Source: an uncultured Cytophagales bacterium (GTDB taxonomy: Bacteria; Bacteroidota; Bacteroidia; Cytophagales; 172606-1). From it: a stretch of DNA of 64,000 bases. Below the pieces are notes generated by a model. It did no database searches and was not told the origin of the DNA. It worked only from the letters and a program-made list of their open reading frames with translations. Positions 44,423-54,674 of the stretch are shown here, piece by piece; position 1 is the first letter of the stretch; the number at the start of each line of letters is the position of its first letter. The position numbers and the translations under genes were made by a program. Location: contig CADCTQ010000001.1 of assembly GCA_902805615.1 (NCBI GenBank), positions 1-64,000 of the forward strand. Reading direction: 5' to 3'.

Positions 44423-47400
44423 TCAGGCAATATGTTCCCGCTTGATTCCCAGTCGTTTCATGCGGGAGTTTAGCGTGGATGGCGGGATGCCGAGTAATTC
44501 AGCAGCCCCCCTTGCTCCCGAAATCCTGCCTTTGCAGTACTTCAATACTTTCAGGATGTAATCCCGCTCATTTTCATCAATGGTCTTGATGATCAGTTCT
44601 TCCGCAGCCGCCGGATTATTTTCGGCAATAGATTGTTTCTGGAGGGGAAGGTGAATTTCCGTTATAATTTCGCCGGGTGAGAGCAGTATACTGCGTTCAA
44701 TCAAATGCTCCAGTTCACGTATATTGCCCGGCCAGTGGTAGTGCATCAGTTCTTTCAAAGCCTCGTTGTTCAGGTTTTTGATTCTTCGTCCGGACTTTTT
44801 AGCGAAACGGAATATAAAATGATTGGCCAGCAAAGGAATGTCTTCCCGGCGTTCGCGAAGGGGTGGCAAATGGATGGGAAAAATGTGCAACCGGTAGTAT
44901 AGATCTATTCTGAATTTTCCCTCTTCCACCAGTTTCTCCAGATCACGGTTGGTCGCAGCGATGATACGGACGTCCGTTTTAATGGTGATCTTCCCGCCAA
45001 CCCGCTCTATTTCTTTTTCCTGCAGCGCCCTCAGCAATTTTACCTGCAGTTCCAAAGGCATTTCTCCAATTTCATCCAGGAATAACGTACCGTGATGGGC
45101 CAGTTCAAATTTGCCGATCCGGCGCTCAATGGCGCCGGTAAAGCTTCCTTTCTCGTGTCCGAACAACTCGCTTTCAATCAGGTTAGGGGGTAAGGCTGCG
45201 CAGTTGATCTTGATCATCAGCTTGTTCTTCCGGGGCGACGAATTATGGATTGCCCTGGCAATCAATTCTTTCCCGGTACCGGTTTCTCCCAGCAACAAAA
45301 CAGTGCTTTCCGAAGAGGCAACCAGTTTCACCAATTGAAAAACTTTCCTGATCGCCGGGCTTTCACCGATAATTTCCGAATAGTTATGCGAGGTTTCTAT
45401 TTCTTCCTGAAGGTACGTTTTTTCTTCTTCCAGCCGCTGCCGGTATTGCTCAATCTGATAGAGCTGGTTCTCAATTTTTTCATTGGCTATGATATTGGAA
45501 ACGGCAATGGCTAACTGCGAACAGATACTCTTGAAAAGGGGCTTTTTGGTGGCGAATTGGTTTGAAGCATCTTGTTTGAAATTCATGACCGCTATGGCTT
45601 CCTTTCCCAACCTGATGGACACGCCGGCCATTGTCGTCATTTGGATGTCTTTGGCAGCTTTGGCGTACGTAGGGGGACTTGCGGAATTCAACCAATCCGA
45701 TACATTAAAAATCACCGGCTCTTCGGAATCGATTACCGTATTGAACACCCCATCATTCACATCGGTTTCGATTCCTATCATTTTTTTAAAGTCAGGGTGC
45801 AAAGCAAAGTCGGCATCGGGATCGAACAACACCGGTCTGTGCGTTTTTTTGTCTTTGCTGATCGCGTGAATCGCGTAATCTTCGATCCCGAACAGTTGTT
45901 TCAATTGTTTCTTCAATACTTTCGCCAGTACATCCTTTTCTCTCACGGAGGCAATTGCATTACTGAATTCCAACAAGCTGGTTTTTTCCTGTTCCTTTGC
46001 TTTGGTTTCGTTTTTGGCGATCAGATTCGAAACGGTAAATGCGATTTGAGCGCAAATGCTTTTCAGGAGCTGATACTGGGTCGGAGTCAGGTCAAAGTTT
46101 TCGTGCCTCAAGTTCAGCACGGCAATGTCTTCCTCACCCAGGCGGATGCGCACACCGGTCATTTTCTTCAGGCCGATTGCTTTGGCGGTGCTTTCATAGG
46201 CCGGCGGCTTTTTCCAGCCTGACCACTCTGCTGCACTGAATGTTACCGGCTCGTCGGCGTTTAAAATTTTATCGAAGACCCCATCCTGAACATTCATTGG
46301 CGTGTTCAACAGTACCTGAAAGGAAGGATCTTTGACAAAGTCGGCATCCGGATCGTACAGAAGCGGGATAAAGCTTTTTTTGTCGTTGACCAGTTGATTG
46401 ATCAGAAAGTCTTCTGCCGAGAACAAATCCTTTAGTTGTTGTTTGAGCACTTTTGCCAGTACATCTTTTTCTTTTACGGCAGCAATGACATTGCTGAATT
46501 TCAACAGCAGGGACTTTTCTTCCTCCCGGTGCTGGATTTCCTTGTTGGCCGTTATGTTTTGGATGGCAATGGCAATCTGGTAACATAACCCATCAATCAG
46601 GCTTACCAGCCTGGACTCCGGGGGCGTAATGCCATCGAACAAAATTATCCAGACGCCGAAGACCTCTCTCCCTTTGGTAAACTTAACCATCACGGCGAAG
46701 TTGATGCCCGATTCAAAATCCGTTTTGAAGTATGCCGGCAGCTTACCCTGCTCGTTCAACTGGTGCAGATCAAAGACAAGGGGCGCCGGCGCGGCGAATA
46801 CCTTGACAAGGATCTCATCATTCCGGGCATAATCCGGATGGCCTTTACTGCTTGATTGGGAATCCGACAGAAATTCGCTCAGCGTGGACTGATCTTCATT
46901 GACGGTGGCGATCAGCGTACGGGTAAATCCGATCAGGCTCTTTAGTTTTCGGGTCATTACACCGGACAGGTCATCCCGGTTGCGGACGGCGGAAATATCT
47001 ATGTTCAGCGATAACAACAATTCCCGTTCACGTTCCCTCCTGGCTATTTCTTCATTGCCCCTTATGTTTGAAACGGCAACGGACAGTTGGGCACATACCC
47101 CTTTGATCAAATTCACGTTCAGCGCATGCGCCGATCTTTCATTCATGTGAATGAAAGCGCAGCCGATATTGGTTCCACCCACCCTGAGCGCCACACCCAA
47201 AACGTGTTGAAGACCTACATTCTGCCAAAAATGGACGTATGCCGGCACCCCGGCTTCTTCGGCCAGCGCACGCACATCAAATAACACGGGCTCCGCCGAC
47301 TGCATGACCTTACTGAATACCGGGTCCGTGACACTGTATTTATCGGAAGTTACCTTGTTGTAAGCGGTGTGGTTCGTTATCGGTTCTTCGAGGTCCAGCA

Positions 47401-48193
47401 CGAAAGCCCGGTACGTTTTGTTATCCGGATCTACGTAGGCAATGCCAAACTCGGAAATAGCGAACAGCTGTTTCAACTTGGTATTCACTACGTGAAACAA
47501 ATCATTCCTGTTTTTTAATGCGGCGATTTCGTTGGACAACAAGAGCAGTGTTGTTTTTTCTTCCTCTCTTCGTACGATGTCCTCATTTGCAATAATATTT
47601 GAAACCGCTACTGAAATCTGGGCGCTGACCGTTTTTAATAAGTCAATCCGGATTGCAGCTGAACGATGAGAGTCCAGAAGCAAGATGAGGCATCCCAGCG
47701 GCTTATCTGCCACGTGCAGGGTAATGCCCAGGACCTGGACAATGTTCATCTTCTTCCAGAAATCCACGTAAGCCGCTTTCTTCACTTCCAGCGCTTCCAC
47801 ATCCAATAGTAAAGGTTCGTCAGCCCGCAGGATTTTATTGAAAACACCGTCTTCGGTGCTATACTGAAGCCCGGTTACCCTTTTAAAGTCTGCATCATTT
47901 CTGATCCGGTCCTCGGAGTCAACCACGAAAGGGCTATGTGATTTTCCATCTTCATTCAACAATGTGATGCCAAATCCGACAATGGGAAATAACGCTTGCA
48001 ATTGGGTTTTGAGGAGCTGCAACAAATCTTTTTTATCCCTGACTTTCGCAATATTTATGCTTAATGCCAGTAATACGAACTGTTCGTGCTCTTTTTTCGC
48101 GGCATCCGTAGCAGATGCAGTTCCGGAGATCCCGGCAGAACCTGCCACAGAGGAATCCTTAATAGATTTGCGATTTTTGTTTGTATTTGCCAA
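44423..48193 (-). CDS. Sigma-54-dependent activator with five tandem GAF domains
   Basis: 1256 residues. Five GAF-like units of about 175 residues fill about 36-905, each ending with a variant of ICAQxxxAVSNIxxNE followed by a short helix. The AAA+ domain (about 941-1180) has Walker [12 protein letters not shown], Walker [11 protein letters not shown], the sigma-54 loop GSFTGA (usual GAFTGA), the arginine-finger region [14 protein letters not shown], and [12 protein letters not shown]. The last 55 residues form a Fis-type helix-turn-helix ([23 protein letters not shown]). It resembles FhlA/NorR in layout but has far more GAF domains. The start is TTG at 48193, the only one available after an upstream stop. 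It needs sigma-54 and would sense small ligands or redox state directly; targets are unknown. Confidence 0.93.
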   Translation of the reverse strand: MANTNKNRKSIKDSSVAGSAGISGTASATDAAKKEHEQFVLLALSINIAKVRDKKDLLQLLKTQLQALFPIVGFGITLLNEDGKSHSPFVVDSEDRIRNDADFKRVTGLQYSTEDGVFNKILRADEPLLLDVEALEVKKAAYVDFWKKMNIVQVLGITLHVADKPLGCLILLLDSHRSAAIRIDLLKTVSAQISVAVSNIIANEDIVRREEEKTTLLLLSNEIAALKNRNDLFHVVNTKLKQLFAISEFGIAYVDPDNKTYRAFVLDLEEPITNHTAYNKVTSDKYSVTDPVFSKVMQSAEPVLFDVRALAEEAGVPAYVHFWQNVGLQHVLGVALRVGGTNIGCAFIHMNERSAHALNVNLIKGVCAQLSVAVSNIRGNEEIARRERERELLLSLNIDISAVRNRDDLSGVMTRKLKSLIGFTRTLIATVNEDQSTLSEFLSDSQSSSKGHPDYARNDEILVKVFAAPAPLVFDLHQLNEQGKLPAYFKTDFESGINFAVMVKFTKGREVFGVWIILFDGITPPESRLVSLIDGLCYQIAIAIQNITANKEIQHREEEKSLLLKFSNVIAAVKEKDVLAKVLKQQLKDLFSAEDFLINQLVNDKKSFIPLLYDPDADFVKDPSFQVLLNTPMNVQDGVFDKILNADEPVTFSAAEWSGWKKPPAYESTAKAIGLKKMTGVRIRLGEEDIAVLNLRHENFDLTPTQYQLLKSICAQIAFTVSNLIAKNETKAKEQEKTSLLEFSNAIASVREKDVLAKVLKKQLKQLFGIEDYAIHAISKDKKTHRPVLFDPDADFALHPDFKKMIGIETDVNDGVFNTVIDSEEPVIFNVSDWLNSASPPTYAKAAKDIQMTTMAGVSIRLGKEAIAVMNFKQDASNQFATKKPLFKSICSQLAIAVSNIIANEKIENQLYQIEQYRQRLEEEKTYLQEEIETSHNYSEIIGESPAIRKVFQLVKLVASSESTVLLLGETGTGKELIARAIHNSSPRKNKLMIKINCAALPPNLIESELFGHEKGSFTGAIERRIGKFELAHHGTLFLDEIGEMPLELQVKLLRALQEKEIERVGGKITIKTDVRIIAATNRDLEKLVEEGKFRIDLYYRLHIFPIHLPPLRERREDIPLLANHFIFRFAKKSGRRIKNLNNEALKELMHYHWPGNIRELEHLIERSILLSPGEIITEIHLPLQKQSIAENNPAAAEELIIKTIDENERDYILKVLKYCKGRISGARGAAELLGIPPSTLNSRMKRLGIKREHIA

Positions 48194-48332
48194 AATTCGT
48201 TTTGTTTACGAAGGGTCCAGTCCCGTGAAGGAGCAAAAGTTTAAAAATGCGATCAACTAAAAAAACCAATAGAACTGGTCTTGCTCTGCGCGTAATCCTG
48301 AGAAAGTGAGAGGCACCCCGTACGTTGGCGTG

Positions 48333-48653
48333 TCAGCGCTCCCCCGTTTGGTCACCGGCCTTCATCCGCTGCGCTCCCCCTGCGTCCACGGTGCCGGTGT
48401 GGCCGTGGCCGTCGCAGGGCTCCGGCGACCCGGCCGGCAAGCAGGTGAAGGTGGCAATGCCGCGGTGCGGATGGGCAAAGGCCCCGGTGGGCACCCCGGG
48501 CGTGTTGGGGCGGTGCTCCGAAGGGTACCCGTGGTCCGGGAACGCGGAGGGGCCGGCGGCCGGGCGGTAGCGGTTGGGCAGCAAACGGTTGACGAGCAGG
48601 TCGCCCACGTTGGCATGCACGCCGCCGTAGCTGGTTATGGTGGTCTTTTCCAT
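48333..48653 (-). pseudogene. Pirin-family protein, truncated
   Basis: From ATG 48653, with GGAGA ahead: ITSYGGVHANVGDLLVNRLLPN, then DHGYPSEHRPNTPGVPTGAFAHPHRGIATFT and GHTGTVDAGGAQRMKAGD, the pirin N-terminal cupin with its HPHRG metal-binding motif. The frame ends after 106 residues; pirins have 230-290. Several normally conserved positions are also altered (CLPAGSPEP where family members read YVLxGxLEH). The rest of the gene is not found downstream. Confidence 0.8.
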
Positions 48654-48672
48654 GGTTGTATCTCCGCTTAAG

Positions 48673-48692
48673 GCAGTGAATGGGTTCACTGC
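48673..48692. promoter_or_regulatory. Palindrome ahead of the pirin remnant
   Basis: GCAGTGAA and TTCACTGC form perfect 8-bp arms around TGGG. It lies 20-39 nt upstream of the pirin ATG, a place for an operator or a leader hairpin. No T-tract follows. Confidence 0.4.
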
Positions 48693-48755
48693 GTTGACGA
48701 AACAAAAATGGCACCGTGGGAGGCCCCTTACCATTGACCGAACCGGGGAAATTTC

Positions 48756-48771
48756 CTTGACAAAAGTCAAG
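48756..48771. promoter_or_regulatory. FNR/Crp-type binding site
   Basis: CTTGACAAAAGTCAAG contains TTGA-N6-TCAA, the half-sites bound by Fnr/Dnr-type regulators. It lies between the stop of the Crp/Fnr gene (48803) and the pirin start (48653), about 105 nt upstream of the latter. The neighbouring regulator is the natural candidate to bind it. Confidence 0.5.
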
Positions 48772-48802
48772 ACGCCGGCCGGGCAAAGCGCCGCTGCACC
48801 TC

Positions 48803-49387
48803 TCAGGGTTTGTGCAGCACTTTGTGGCGCACCCGGCTGAGCGTTTCGGGTGAAATGCCCAGGTAAGAAGCAATCATGTGTTGGGGAAACCGTTGCAGGT
48901 AGTCGGGATGCCTTTTGACCAGTTGCTCGTAGCGTTCTTCGGCACAGTGGCCGATGGAGGCGTACAGCCGCTTCTGGGTGGCAATGGAGTTTCGCTCATC
49001 CATCTCCCGCACCATCAAGGCAAAGGCGGGCACTGCCTGGAGCAAATCGTGCAACCCGGCGTTGGTGATCAGCAGGAGCTGGCAATCTTCCAGCGCATCA
49101 ATGTGGTATTGGGAGGGAGTCAGCATCACGAAGCTTTCGCGGTCGCCCGCCCACCAGTTTTCGACGGCAAAGTTGAGGATGTGCTCGGAGCCCTTCTCGT
49201 CCACGCTGTACTGGCGCAGCGCCCCCTCCACGACGAAGGCGAAATGCTTGCACACCTCACCAGCCTGCAGGAAGTATTGCCGGCGGCGCAGTTTCCGGGG
49301 CCTGAACACACTCTTTACCACCGCAAAATCGGCGTCCGAAATGGTGCCCGCGGTGTATCGGTCAATGTAATTACGTAAGGCTTGCAT
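48803..49387 (-). CDS. Crp/Fnr-family transcriptional regulator
   Basis: 194 residues from ATG 49387. N-terminal cyclic-nucleotide-binding fold (KLRRRQYFLQAGEVCKHFAFVVEGALRQYSVDEKGSEHILNFA), then a linker helix and a C-terminal helix-turn-helix in FPQHMIASYLGISPETLSRVRHK. No iron-sulphur cysteines of FNR are present, so the effector is something else. Common in Bacteroidota next to small redox genes such as pirin and FMN reductase, both of which lie broken beside it here. Confidence 0.9.
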   Translation of the reverse strand: MQALRNYIDRYTAGTISDADFAVVKSVFRPRKLRRRQYFLQAGEVCKHFAFVVEGALRQYSVDEKGSEHILNFAVENWWAGDRESFVMLTPSQYHIDALEDCQLLLITNAGLHDLLQAVPAFALMVREMDERNSIATQKRLYASIGHCAEERYEQLVKRHPDYLQRFPQHMIASYLGISPETLSRVRHKVLHKP

Positions 49388-49794
49388 AGGCAGTGACGGC
49401 GAATGGTAAGCTTGATAAGACAAAACAGGGGCCGGCACCGGGAAACGGTGCTACCCTTTGCATCGGTTGAACGATAGGTGAAGACCGGCGGCTAAAGATA
49501 AAACCATTTCAGCCAGTTGTGCTAATCCGCAGGCGGGCTTTTCTCCACGATTGCGCGAAGGGCTCCTCCGCGCTGGCGGAGGAAGATGCGTAGCAAACTC
49601 GGAAGGCTCGGAGGCTGGCAAAGCCGCCTGCCCTGCCCCTTCCCCGGGAACCCGCTCGCAAATATCCCTTTTTGCGCTCCCCGCCCCCTTTTTTTGATTT
49701 CTCCGGCGGGCAGCAGGGCCTTCTGGCACTTTTTTGTCAAGTAGGGTTGGCACGCCCCTTACGTAGCGTTGCTTTTCCACCACCACCTCCACCC
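49388..49794. other. Divergent intergenic region, no gene
   Basis: 407 nt between the Crp/Fnr gene and the FMN-reductase remnant. No gene. A TTGTCAAG near 49732-49739 gives one half of the FNR-like motif. The minus-strand frames here have no recognisable content. Confidence 0.35.
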
Positions 49795-50066
49795 ATGCAT
49801 AAGCTCAAAATCATCACTACCAGCACCCGCACACCCGCCAGTGGAGCGCCACCCTCAAGATGGTGCCGCTCCCGGAAACGGTGGCTACGCCCTTCTTCGA
49901 CCAGTTCATCAACGGGCAGGGCGAATTTGTACCCAACGCCGTTTCCGGGAAGGCCGCCCACGACATGCTCAGTGAACTGCTGCGCTGGACAACGGCCCTC
50001 CAGCCCCTGCGCAGCCCCCAAGCGACAACCAAGCCCGCCGCTGGCCTTACGCCGGCGGTCGCCTAG
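49795..50066 (+). pseudogene. NADPH-dependent FMN reductase remnant, two internal deletions
   Basis: ATG 49795 begins MHKLKIITTSTR, the flavodoxin-like start with the FMN phosphate loop. After a frameshift the other frame gives HTRQWSAT (normally near residue 75) directly joined to LKMVPLPETVATPFFDQFIN and MLSELLRWTTALQPLR, the C-terminal part. About 110 residues are missing, including the PEYN flavin-binding block and the YGGVSAG block. The joins fall at short repeated bases (ACCCGC; GCCACC), so deletion by short-repeat recombination is plausible. Confidence 0.75.
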
Positions 50067-50117
50067 CTCAACCCCGGAAACCCCACCCATTCCCCTTACC
50101 CTTCAACCCCCTCATTT

Positions 50118-50876
50118 ATGGATCGCCTCAAAGACAAAGTAGCCATCATCACCGGTGGCGGCAGCGGCATTGGTGCCGCCACCTCGGTCCTCTTTGCCCG
50201 GAACGGAGCCAAAGTCATGATTACCGGCAACAAGGAAGAAGAAATCAAGCGCGTCGCCGGGCAGATCGAGCAAACGTACGGAGCCGGGGCAGTCGGCTAC
50301 GCCGTCCACGACATCTCCAAAGAAGCAGACTGGAAGACGGTGGCCGAAAAAACGCTTTCCCGGTTCGGCAAGATTGACATTCTGGTCAACAATGCCGGCA
50401 TGTCGGGCAACCTGTTCATCCCCCTCCAGGAGCGCACCCAGGAAGAGTTTGCCCTGGTGCTGGCGGTGAACCTTACGGGCACTTTCCTGGGCATCAAAAC
50501 GGTGGTGCCGCACCTGAAAAGGGGCGGCTCGATTGTCAACACCTCCTCGATTGCCGGCATCACGGGCAACGCCGGTGGTTTTGCCTACACGGCTTCCAAG
50601 GGCGGCCAGCGGCTGCTCACCAAGGGGGCCGCCATCGAACTGGCCGAGGGCGGCATCCGCGTCAACTCGGTGCACCCGGGCTACGTGGACACGCCCATGG
50701 TGCGGGACCTGAAAGAGGCCCAGGCCTTCAAAGAAGAGTCCATTGCCAGCACGCCCATGAAAAGAGGGGCCGCTCCCGAAGAAATCGCGCAGGGCATCCT
50801 CTTCCTGGCCAGTGACGAAGCCTCTTTCGTGACCGGGGCCGAACTCATCATGGACGGCGGCTTTACCGCTTATTGA
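50118..50876 (+). CDS. Short-chain dehydrogenase/reductase
   Basis: 252 residues. VAIITGGGSGIGAATS (TGxxxGxG), NNAGMSG, the catalytic Ser in NTSSIAGITG, YTASKGG as YxxxK, and the closing FLASDEASFVTGAELIMDGGF typical of FabG-like/glucose-dehydrogenase-like SDRs. NAD(P)-dependent; substrate unknown. It starts 52 nt after the FMN-reductase remnant on the same strand and was probably cotranscribed with it. Confidence 0.93.
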   Translation: MDRLKDKVAIITGGGSGIGAATSVLFARNGAKVMITGNKEEEIKRVAGQIEQTYGAGAVGYAVHDISKEADWKTVAEKTLSRFGKIDILVNNAGMSGNLFIPLQERTQEEFALVLAVNLTGTFLGIKTVVPHLKRGGSIVNTSSIAGITGNAGGFAYTASKGGQRLLTKGAAIELAEGGIRVNSVHPGYVDTPMVRDLKEAQAFKEESIASTPMKRGAAPEEIAQGILFLASDEASFVTGAELIMDGGFTAY

Positions 50877-51104
50877 AACCCACAGTTTGGTAACCGCTGG
50901 TTAGTAACCGCCGGTCCGGAAATGTCAGCCTTACGGGAGACTGCTCGGGTCTGCCGGGCACAAACGCCCCGGCAAGCGGGCCATCCCAGTCCTACCCTGC
51001 ATCTCTTTACGTATACCCAGATACCGATGGAAACGACAAATCCGAACAGCCCATCCCGGACCCGCAAACCGCCTCCAATGGAAACGGCATGTTCTGATCG
51101 TTCG

Positions 51105-51782
51105 ATGATGGCCATGAGATCTGTATCCGTGATGTGTTTTCTGTTTTTGCTCACTGAAGCAATCGCTCAGGGGCAAGACCAGGCGCCGGCAGCCCCCGTA
51201 CCGGTTGAACCGATACCAGTCGAATTGATGGTGGGCCATAACCGTTTCGGTTTCCAGTTCGTGATGAACAAAAAGTTTTCGCCCTCGAGCAGGTTCTCCT
51301 TCCTGAACGTAAACATCTTTACGAGTGATTACAACAACAGCCGTGACAATCTTGACCTGGTAGCAGTCGCGCAGATCGGGTATGATCTCCACAAGGGTTT
51401 TGGCCCCACCGTGGGGCTGAGCGTCAATTCGGTGGCCGGATTGGCGCCAACGGCAGGGGTGCAATACGTATTCGTAAACAGAGAAATTCTCCTGGTATTG
51501 ACGCCGACGATCGAGTTTTCAGAAACCAACAACCTTCAGGGGCTCATCATCGGGGAGTACCGGCCGCCGCTGTCAAGCAAGGTTGACCTGTTCACCCGGG
51601 TGCAGGCGCTGTACAATTACGATACCGACAATGCGTTTCACCAACGCAGCTACGTTCAATTGCGGCTGGGTGCCGGCATTGGAAAGTATCAGTTCGGTCC
51701 GGCCGTGAACCTGGATTATTACGGGCCCGAAAAAGTTTTCAAAGGGAATTACGGGGCTTTCGTAAGGTTTAATTTTCACTAA
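51105..51782 (+). CDS. Outer-membrane-like hypothetical protein
   Basis: About 225 residues from ATG 51105 (or 51108). The signal peptide MAMRSVSVMCFLFLLTEAIAQ supports this start, though the frame is open from 50922 with other ATGs. The mature part alternates short strands rich in aromatic and glycine residues (NRFGFQFVMNKKFSPSSRFSF, QRSYVQLRLGAGIGKYQFGP) and ends with a terminal aromatic strand GAFVRFNFH, as in small outer-membrane barrels. No named family. Codon use and G+C are lower than in the neighbours. Confidence 0.65.
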   Translation: MMAMRSVSVMCFLFLLTEAIAQGQDQAPAAPVPVEPIPVELMVGHNRFGFQFVMNKKFSPSSRFSFLNVNIFTSDYNNSRDNLDLVAVAQIGYDLHKGFGPTVGLSVNSVAGLAPTAGVQYVFVNREILLVLTPTIEFSETNNLQGLIIGEYRPPLSSKVDLFTRVQALYNYDTDNAFHQRSYVQLRLGAGIGKYQFGPAVNLDYYGPEKVFKGNYGAFVRFNFH

Positions 51783-52063
51783 GCCACGGGGTGCATCTGC
51801 TGCGGAATGCTGCTCCTTTCCCGTTGCTGAGGGATATTTCCTTCCCTTCCTTTCGATCTTTACCGTTCGCCCAACCGCTGCCCCCGGGCGGGTTGTCTCC
51901 CAGGAGCCTGCCGGTACTGCCGGTGCCCGTACGCGCCGGGCAATAACGCGTCAGGTTCTTCCAGGGTGAAATCTACGCGTGGCGGGTCACCAAGCACCCG
52001 ATCGTGTCCTTTACGCTGCCGATGGGCTAAACCCTTTCATTTCCCCGTTTCAAACCCATTTCC
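51783..52063. other. Intergenic region with a coding scrap
   Basis: No intact gene. Just before the glycosyltransferase, 51947-52030 reads RVRFFQGEIYAWRVTKHPIVSFTLPMG and stops, preceded by a stop. It looks like the last two dozen residues of a lost gene, but no family can be named. Confidence 0.3.
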
Positions 52064-53386
52064 ATGAAAGAACAACTGCAAGGCAAAAAAATCCTCTTTG
52101 CGACGTTGCCCGCCGACGGCCATTTTAATCCACTGACGGGCCTCGCCAGGTACCTGCAGGCGGCAGGGGTTGACGTCCGCTGGTATACCTCCCCGGTGTT
52201 CAAGGAAAAACTGGAAAAGTTGGCCATCCGCCACTCCCCCTTCGTGGAGGCATTGGACACCAACGGGCAGAACCTGGACGCACTCTTTCCCGGGCGCAAG
52301 TCAATTACCGACCCGGTAGCGAAGCTCAATCTCGACATGATCAACGGGCTGGTGGACCGCGCCCCCGAGTACTACGCCGACATCCGGGCGATCTACGATT
52401 CTTTCCCGTTTGACCTGGTGGTGGCCGACAGCCTGTTTCCGGCCATTCCCTTCGTGAAACGGAAGCTGGGCGTGCCGGTGGTGGCCGTGGGGGTGGTGCC
52501 GCTGGCCGAAACGTCAATAGACCTGGCCCCGTACGGCATGGCCCGACTCCCCCCGGCCGACGAGGCGCAACGGTCTGAATACGCCACATTGCGGGATTTT
52601 GCCCAAGATGTCCTGTTCAAGCCCAGCATTGATGCGTTTGACGCCACGCTGAAGGAGCACGGGATCGAGGTGCCCGGGTCCGCTCCCTTCAACCTGCTCA
52701 TCAAAGAAGCCGACCTGTACCTGCAGATCGGCACGCCGGGCTTTGAGTACCACCGCACCGACCTGGGCGAAAATGTCCGGTTCGTGGGGGCGCTGCTGCC
52801 GTATGCTTCCCAGGGCGGGCAGCCGGCCTGGTTTGACGAACGCCTGCGGAAGTACAACAAAGTAGTGCTGGTCACGCAGGGGACAATCGAAAAAGACACC
52901 CGGAAAATCCTGGAACCTACGCTGACGGCTTTCCGCGACACTGACGTGCTGGTGGTTGCGGCAACCGGGGGCAGCGGCACGGGCGAACTGCGGGCGAAAT
53001 ACGCGGCGGAAAATGTGATCATTGAGGACTTCATTCCTTTTGACCAGATCATGCCCTACGCGGGCGTATTCGTGACCAACGGCGGGTACGGCGGCACCTT
53101 GCTGAGCATCAAACACCGCTTGCCCCTGGTGGCGGCCGGCGTGCACGAGGGTAAAAATGAAGTATGCGCCCGGATTGGCTATTTCAGGATCGGCGTTGAC
53201 CTGGGCACCGAAACCCCTACGCCCGAAGCCATCCGTGGCGGGGTCGAAGCCGTGCTTGCGGACGCGGCCTACCGGGAGAACATTACCCGGCTGGCCGATG
53301 AATTTGCCACTTACCAGGCTGAAGAACAGTGCGCCGGCTACATCGCCGGACTCCTGCAAGCGAAGGCTGGCCGGGCGAACCGGTAA
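52064..53386 (+). CDS. UDP-glycosyltransferase (GT1, MGT/YjiC type)
   Basis: 440 residues. N-terminal acceptor domain opens KILFATLPADGHFNPLTGLARYL. The C-terminal donor domain has VVLVTQGTIEKDTRKILEPT, VIIEDFIPFDQIMPYAGVFVTNGGYGGTLLSIKHRLPLV and AAGVHEGKNEV, the nucleotide-sugar-binding region of macrolide-type glycosyltransferases (with NGGYGG where HGG is usual). It transfers a sugar to a small molecule, perhaps a natural product, flavonoid or lipid. Cytoplasmic. It is followed after 52 nt by a ScyD-like lipoprotein. Confidence 0.9.
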   Translation: MKEQLQGKKILFATLPADGHFNPLTGLARYLQAAGVDVRWYTSPVFKEKLEKLAIRHSPFVEALDTNGQNLDALFPGRKSITDPVAKLNLDMINGLVDRAPEYYADIRAIYDSFPFDLVVADSLFPAIPFVKRKLGVPVVAVGVVPLAETSIDLAPYGMARLPPADEAQRSEYATLRDFAQDVLFKPSIDAFDATLKEHGIEVPGSAPFNLLIKEADLYLQIGTPGFEYHRTDLGENVRFVGALLPYASQGGQPAWFDERLRKYNKVVLVTQGTIEKDTRKILEPTLTAFRDTDVLVVAATGGSGTGELRAKYAAENVIIEDFIPFDQIMPYAGVFVTNGGYGGTLLSIKHRLPLVAAGVHEGKNEVCARIGYFRIGVDLGTETPTPEAIRGGVEAVLADAAYRENITRLADEFATYQAEEQCAGYIAGLLQAKAGRANR

Positions 53387-53438
53387 AGTCCCATCTCTCA
53401 AAACGCACTTAAAACCATTTCACGTAACCCCTACCCGT

Positions 53439-54458
53439 ATGCACCACAAGTCAACCGGTCTGCTCCTTGCCGCGACCCTCCTGCTGGCCGCCAGTTGCCG
53501 GGAAATCGACAAATTCTTCGACGAAGCAAAACCACCCAAGCTAACGGCCAAGGAGTTTGCTTCCGGGCTAACCGCCCCGCTGGGCCTGGCCATTGATCCC
53601 AAAGGGCAAATATGGGTCACCGAAGCCGGCACCGGTACCAAGAGCGACGGCCGGGTTTCGGTGATTACCCCCAACGGCAAAGTACATCCCGTCATCACGG
53701 GGTTTGCCTCCGCCATCAGTCCGGAAGGAATTGCGGCCGGCCTCAACCACCTCGTTTACCAGGAGGGTATACTCTACATTTTGAACGGGGTAGATGGCAA
53801 ACTCTACCAGGCCGACGTCACTTCATTCAAACCCGGCGACAAGCCCATTCCGGTGGCCGAACTAGCCAGTGAGGACATTGCCAGGTTCGTACTCGACTAC
53901 AAGTTCGAGGTGGATACCGAGTTCTCCAACATCTACAACCTGACCTTCGGCCCGGATGGTGCCCTGTACATTGCCGATGCCGGGGCCAACGCAATCATCC
54001 GCCGCTCGAAAACGGGCCAACTGAGTGTGTTTGCCGCCATTCCGGGGATTTCCAACCCGACTGCCGAAGGGCCGCCCACCATCGACGGGGTGCCCACCGG
54101 CATTGTGTACGACGGCGAGCAGTTCCTGGTATCTACCCTGACCGGCTTTCCCTTCCCGGCCGGCAAAGCCCGCATCTACGGGATTGACCGGGCCGGTAAT
54201 GTTTCCGTGTATCGGGACGGGCTGACGAGCCTGGTGGACATTACCTTGGGTCCCGACAATCGCCCACTGGTGCTGCAGATCGCTGATTTCGGTCCGCAGG
54301 GCTTTGCCCCTCGTACGGGCAAGATCATCCGCTCCACGGCTGAACAGAGCACTGTTGTGCTGGAAGGACTCAACCTGCCCAGTGACCTTGAGCGCCGGGG
54401 ACTGAAGACCTACTACGTGACCAGCCTGGCCGATGGCAAGGTCCTGAAGGTAGATTAG
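53439..54458 (+). CDS. ScyD/ScyE-like beta-propeller lipoprotein
   Basis: 339 residues from ATG 53439 (the frame is open further up, but the overlap with the glycosyltransferase is meaningless). Lipobox LLLAASC. Repeated strands of NHL/SMP-30 type: GLTAPLGLAIDPKGQIWVTEAGTG, NIYNLTFGPDGALYIADAGANAIIRR and LVDITLGPDNRPLVLQI match the ScyD/ScyE family. A binding or lactonase-like role at the cell surface; unproven. Probably cotranscribed with the glycosyltransferase. Confidence 0.85.
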   Translation: MHHKSTGLLLAATLLLAASCREIDKFFDEAKPPKLTAKEFASGLTAPLGLAIDPKGQIWVTEAGTGTKSDGRVSVITPNGKVHPVITGFASAISPEGIAAGLNHLVYQEGILYILNGVDGKLYQADVTSFKPGDKPIPVAELASEDIARFVLDYKFEVDTEFSNIYNLTFGPDGALYIADAGANAIIRRSKTGQLSVFAAIPGISNPTAEGPPTIDGVPTGIVYDGEQFLVSTLTGFPFPAGKARIYGIDRAGNVSVYRDGLTSLVDITLGPDNRPLVLQIADFGPQGFAPRTGKIIRSTAEQSTVVLEGLNLPSDLERRGLKTYYVTSLADGKVLKVD

Positions 54459-54674
54459 CAGCACAGTATACCGCGTGCCCAGCCGTACCAGCACCATTGC
54501 CGGGTTGAACCCCGTTACCCTTGGACAGTAGCCGGGGCAATGACGCCTTCCACGGGAGGGCGGTCGAAGAGACGCTCAAAGCCCTAAGGAGCGTGCTGGC
54601 AGAAGCCCGGCCCCCGCGTCGGTTAAAGCGCCGCATCCGCAAGCCCTCCAACGAGGTGACTTGCGGGTGCGGCA

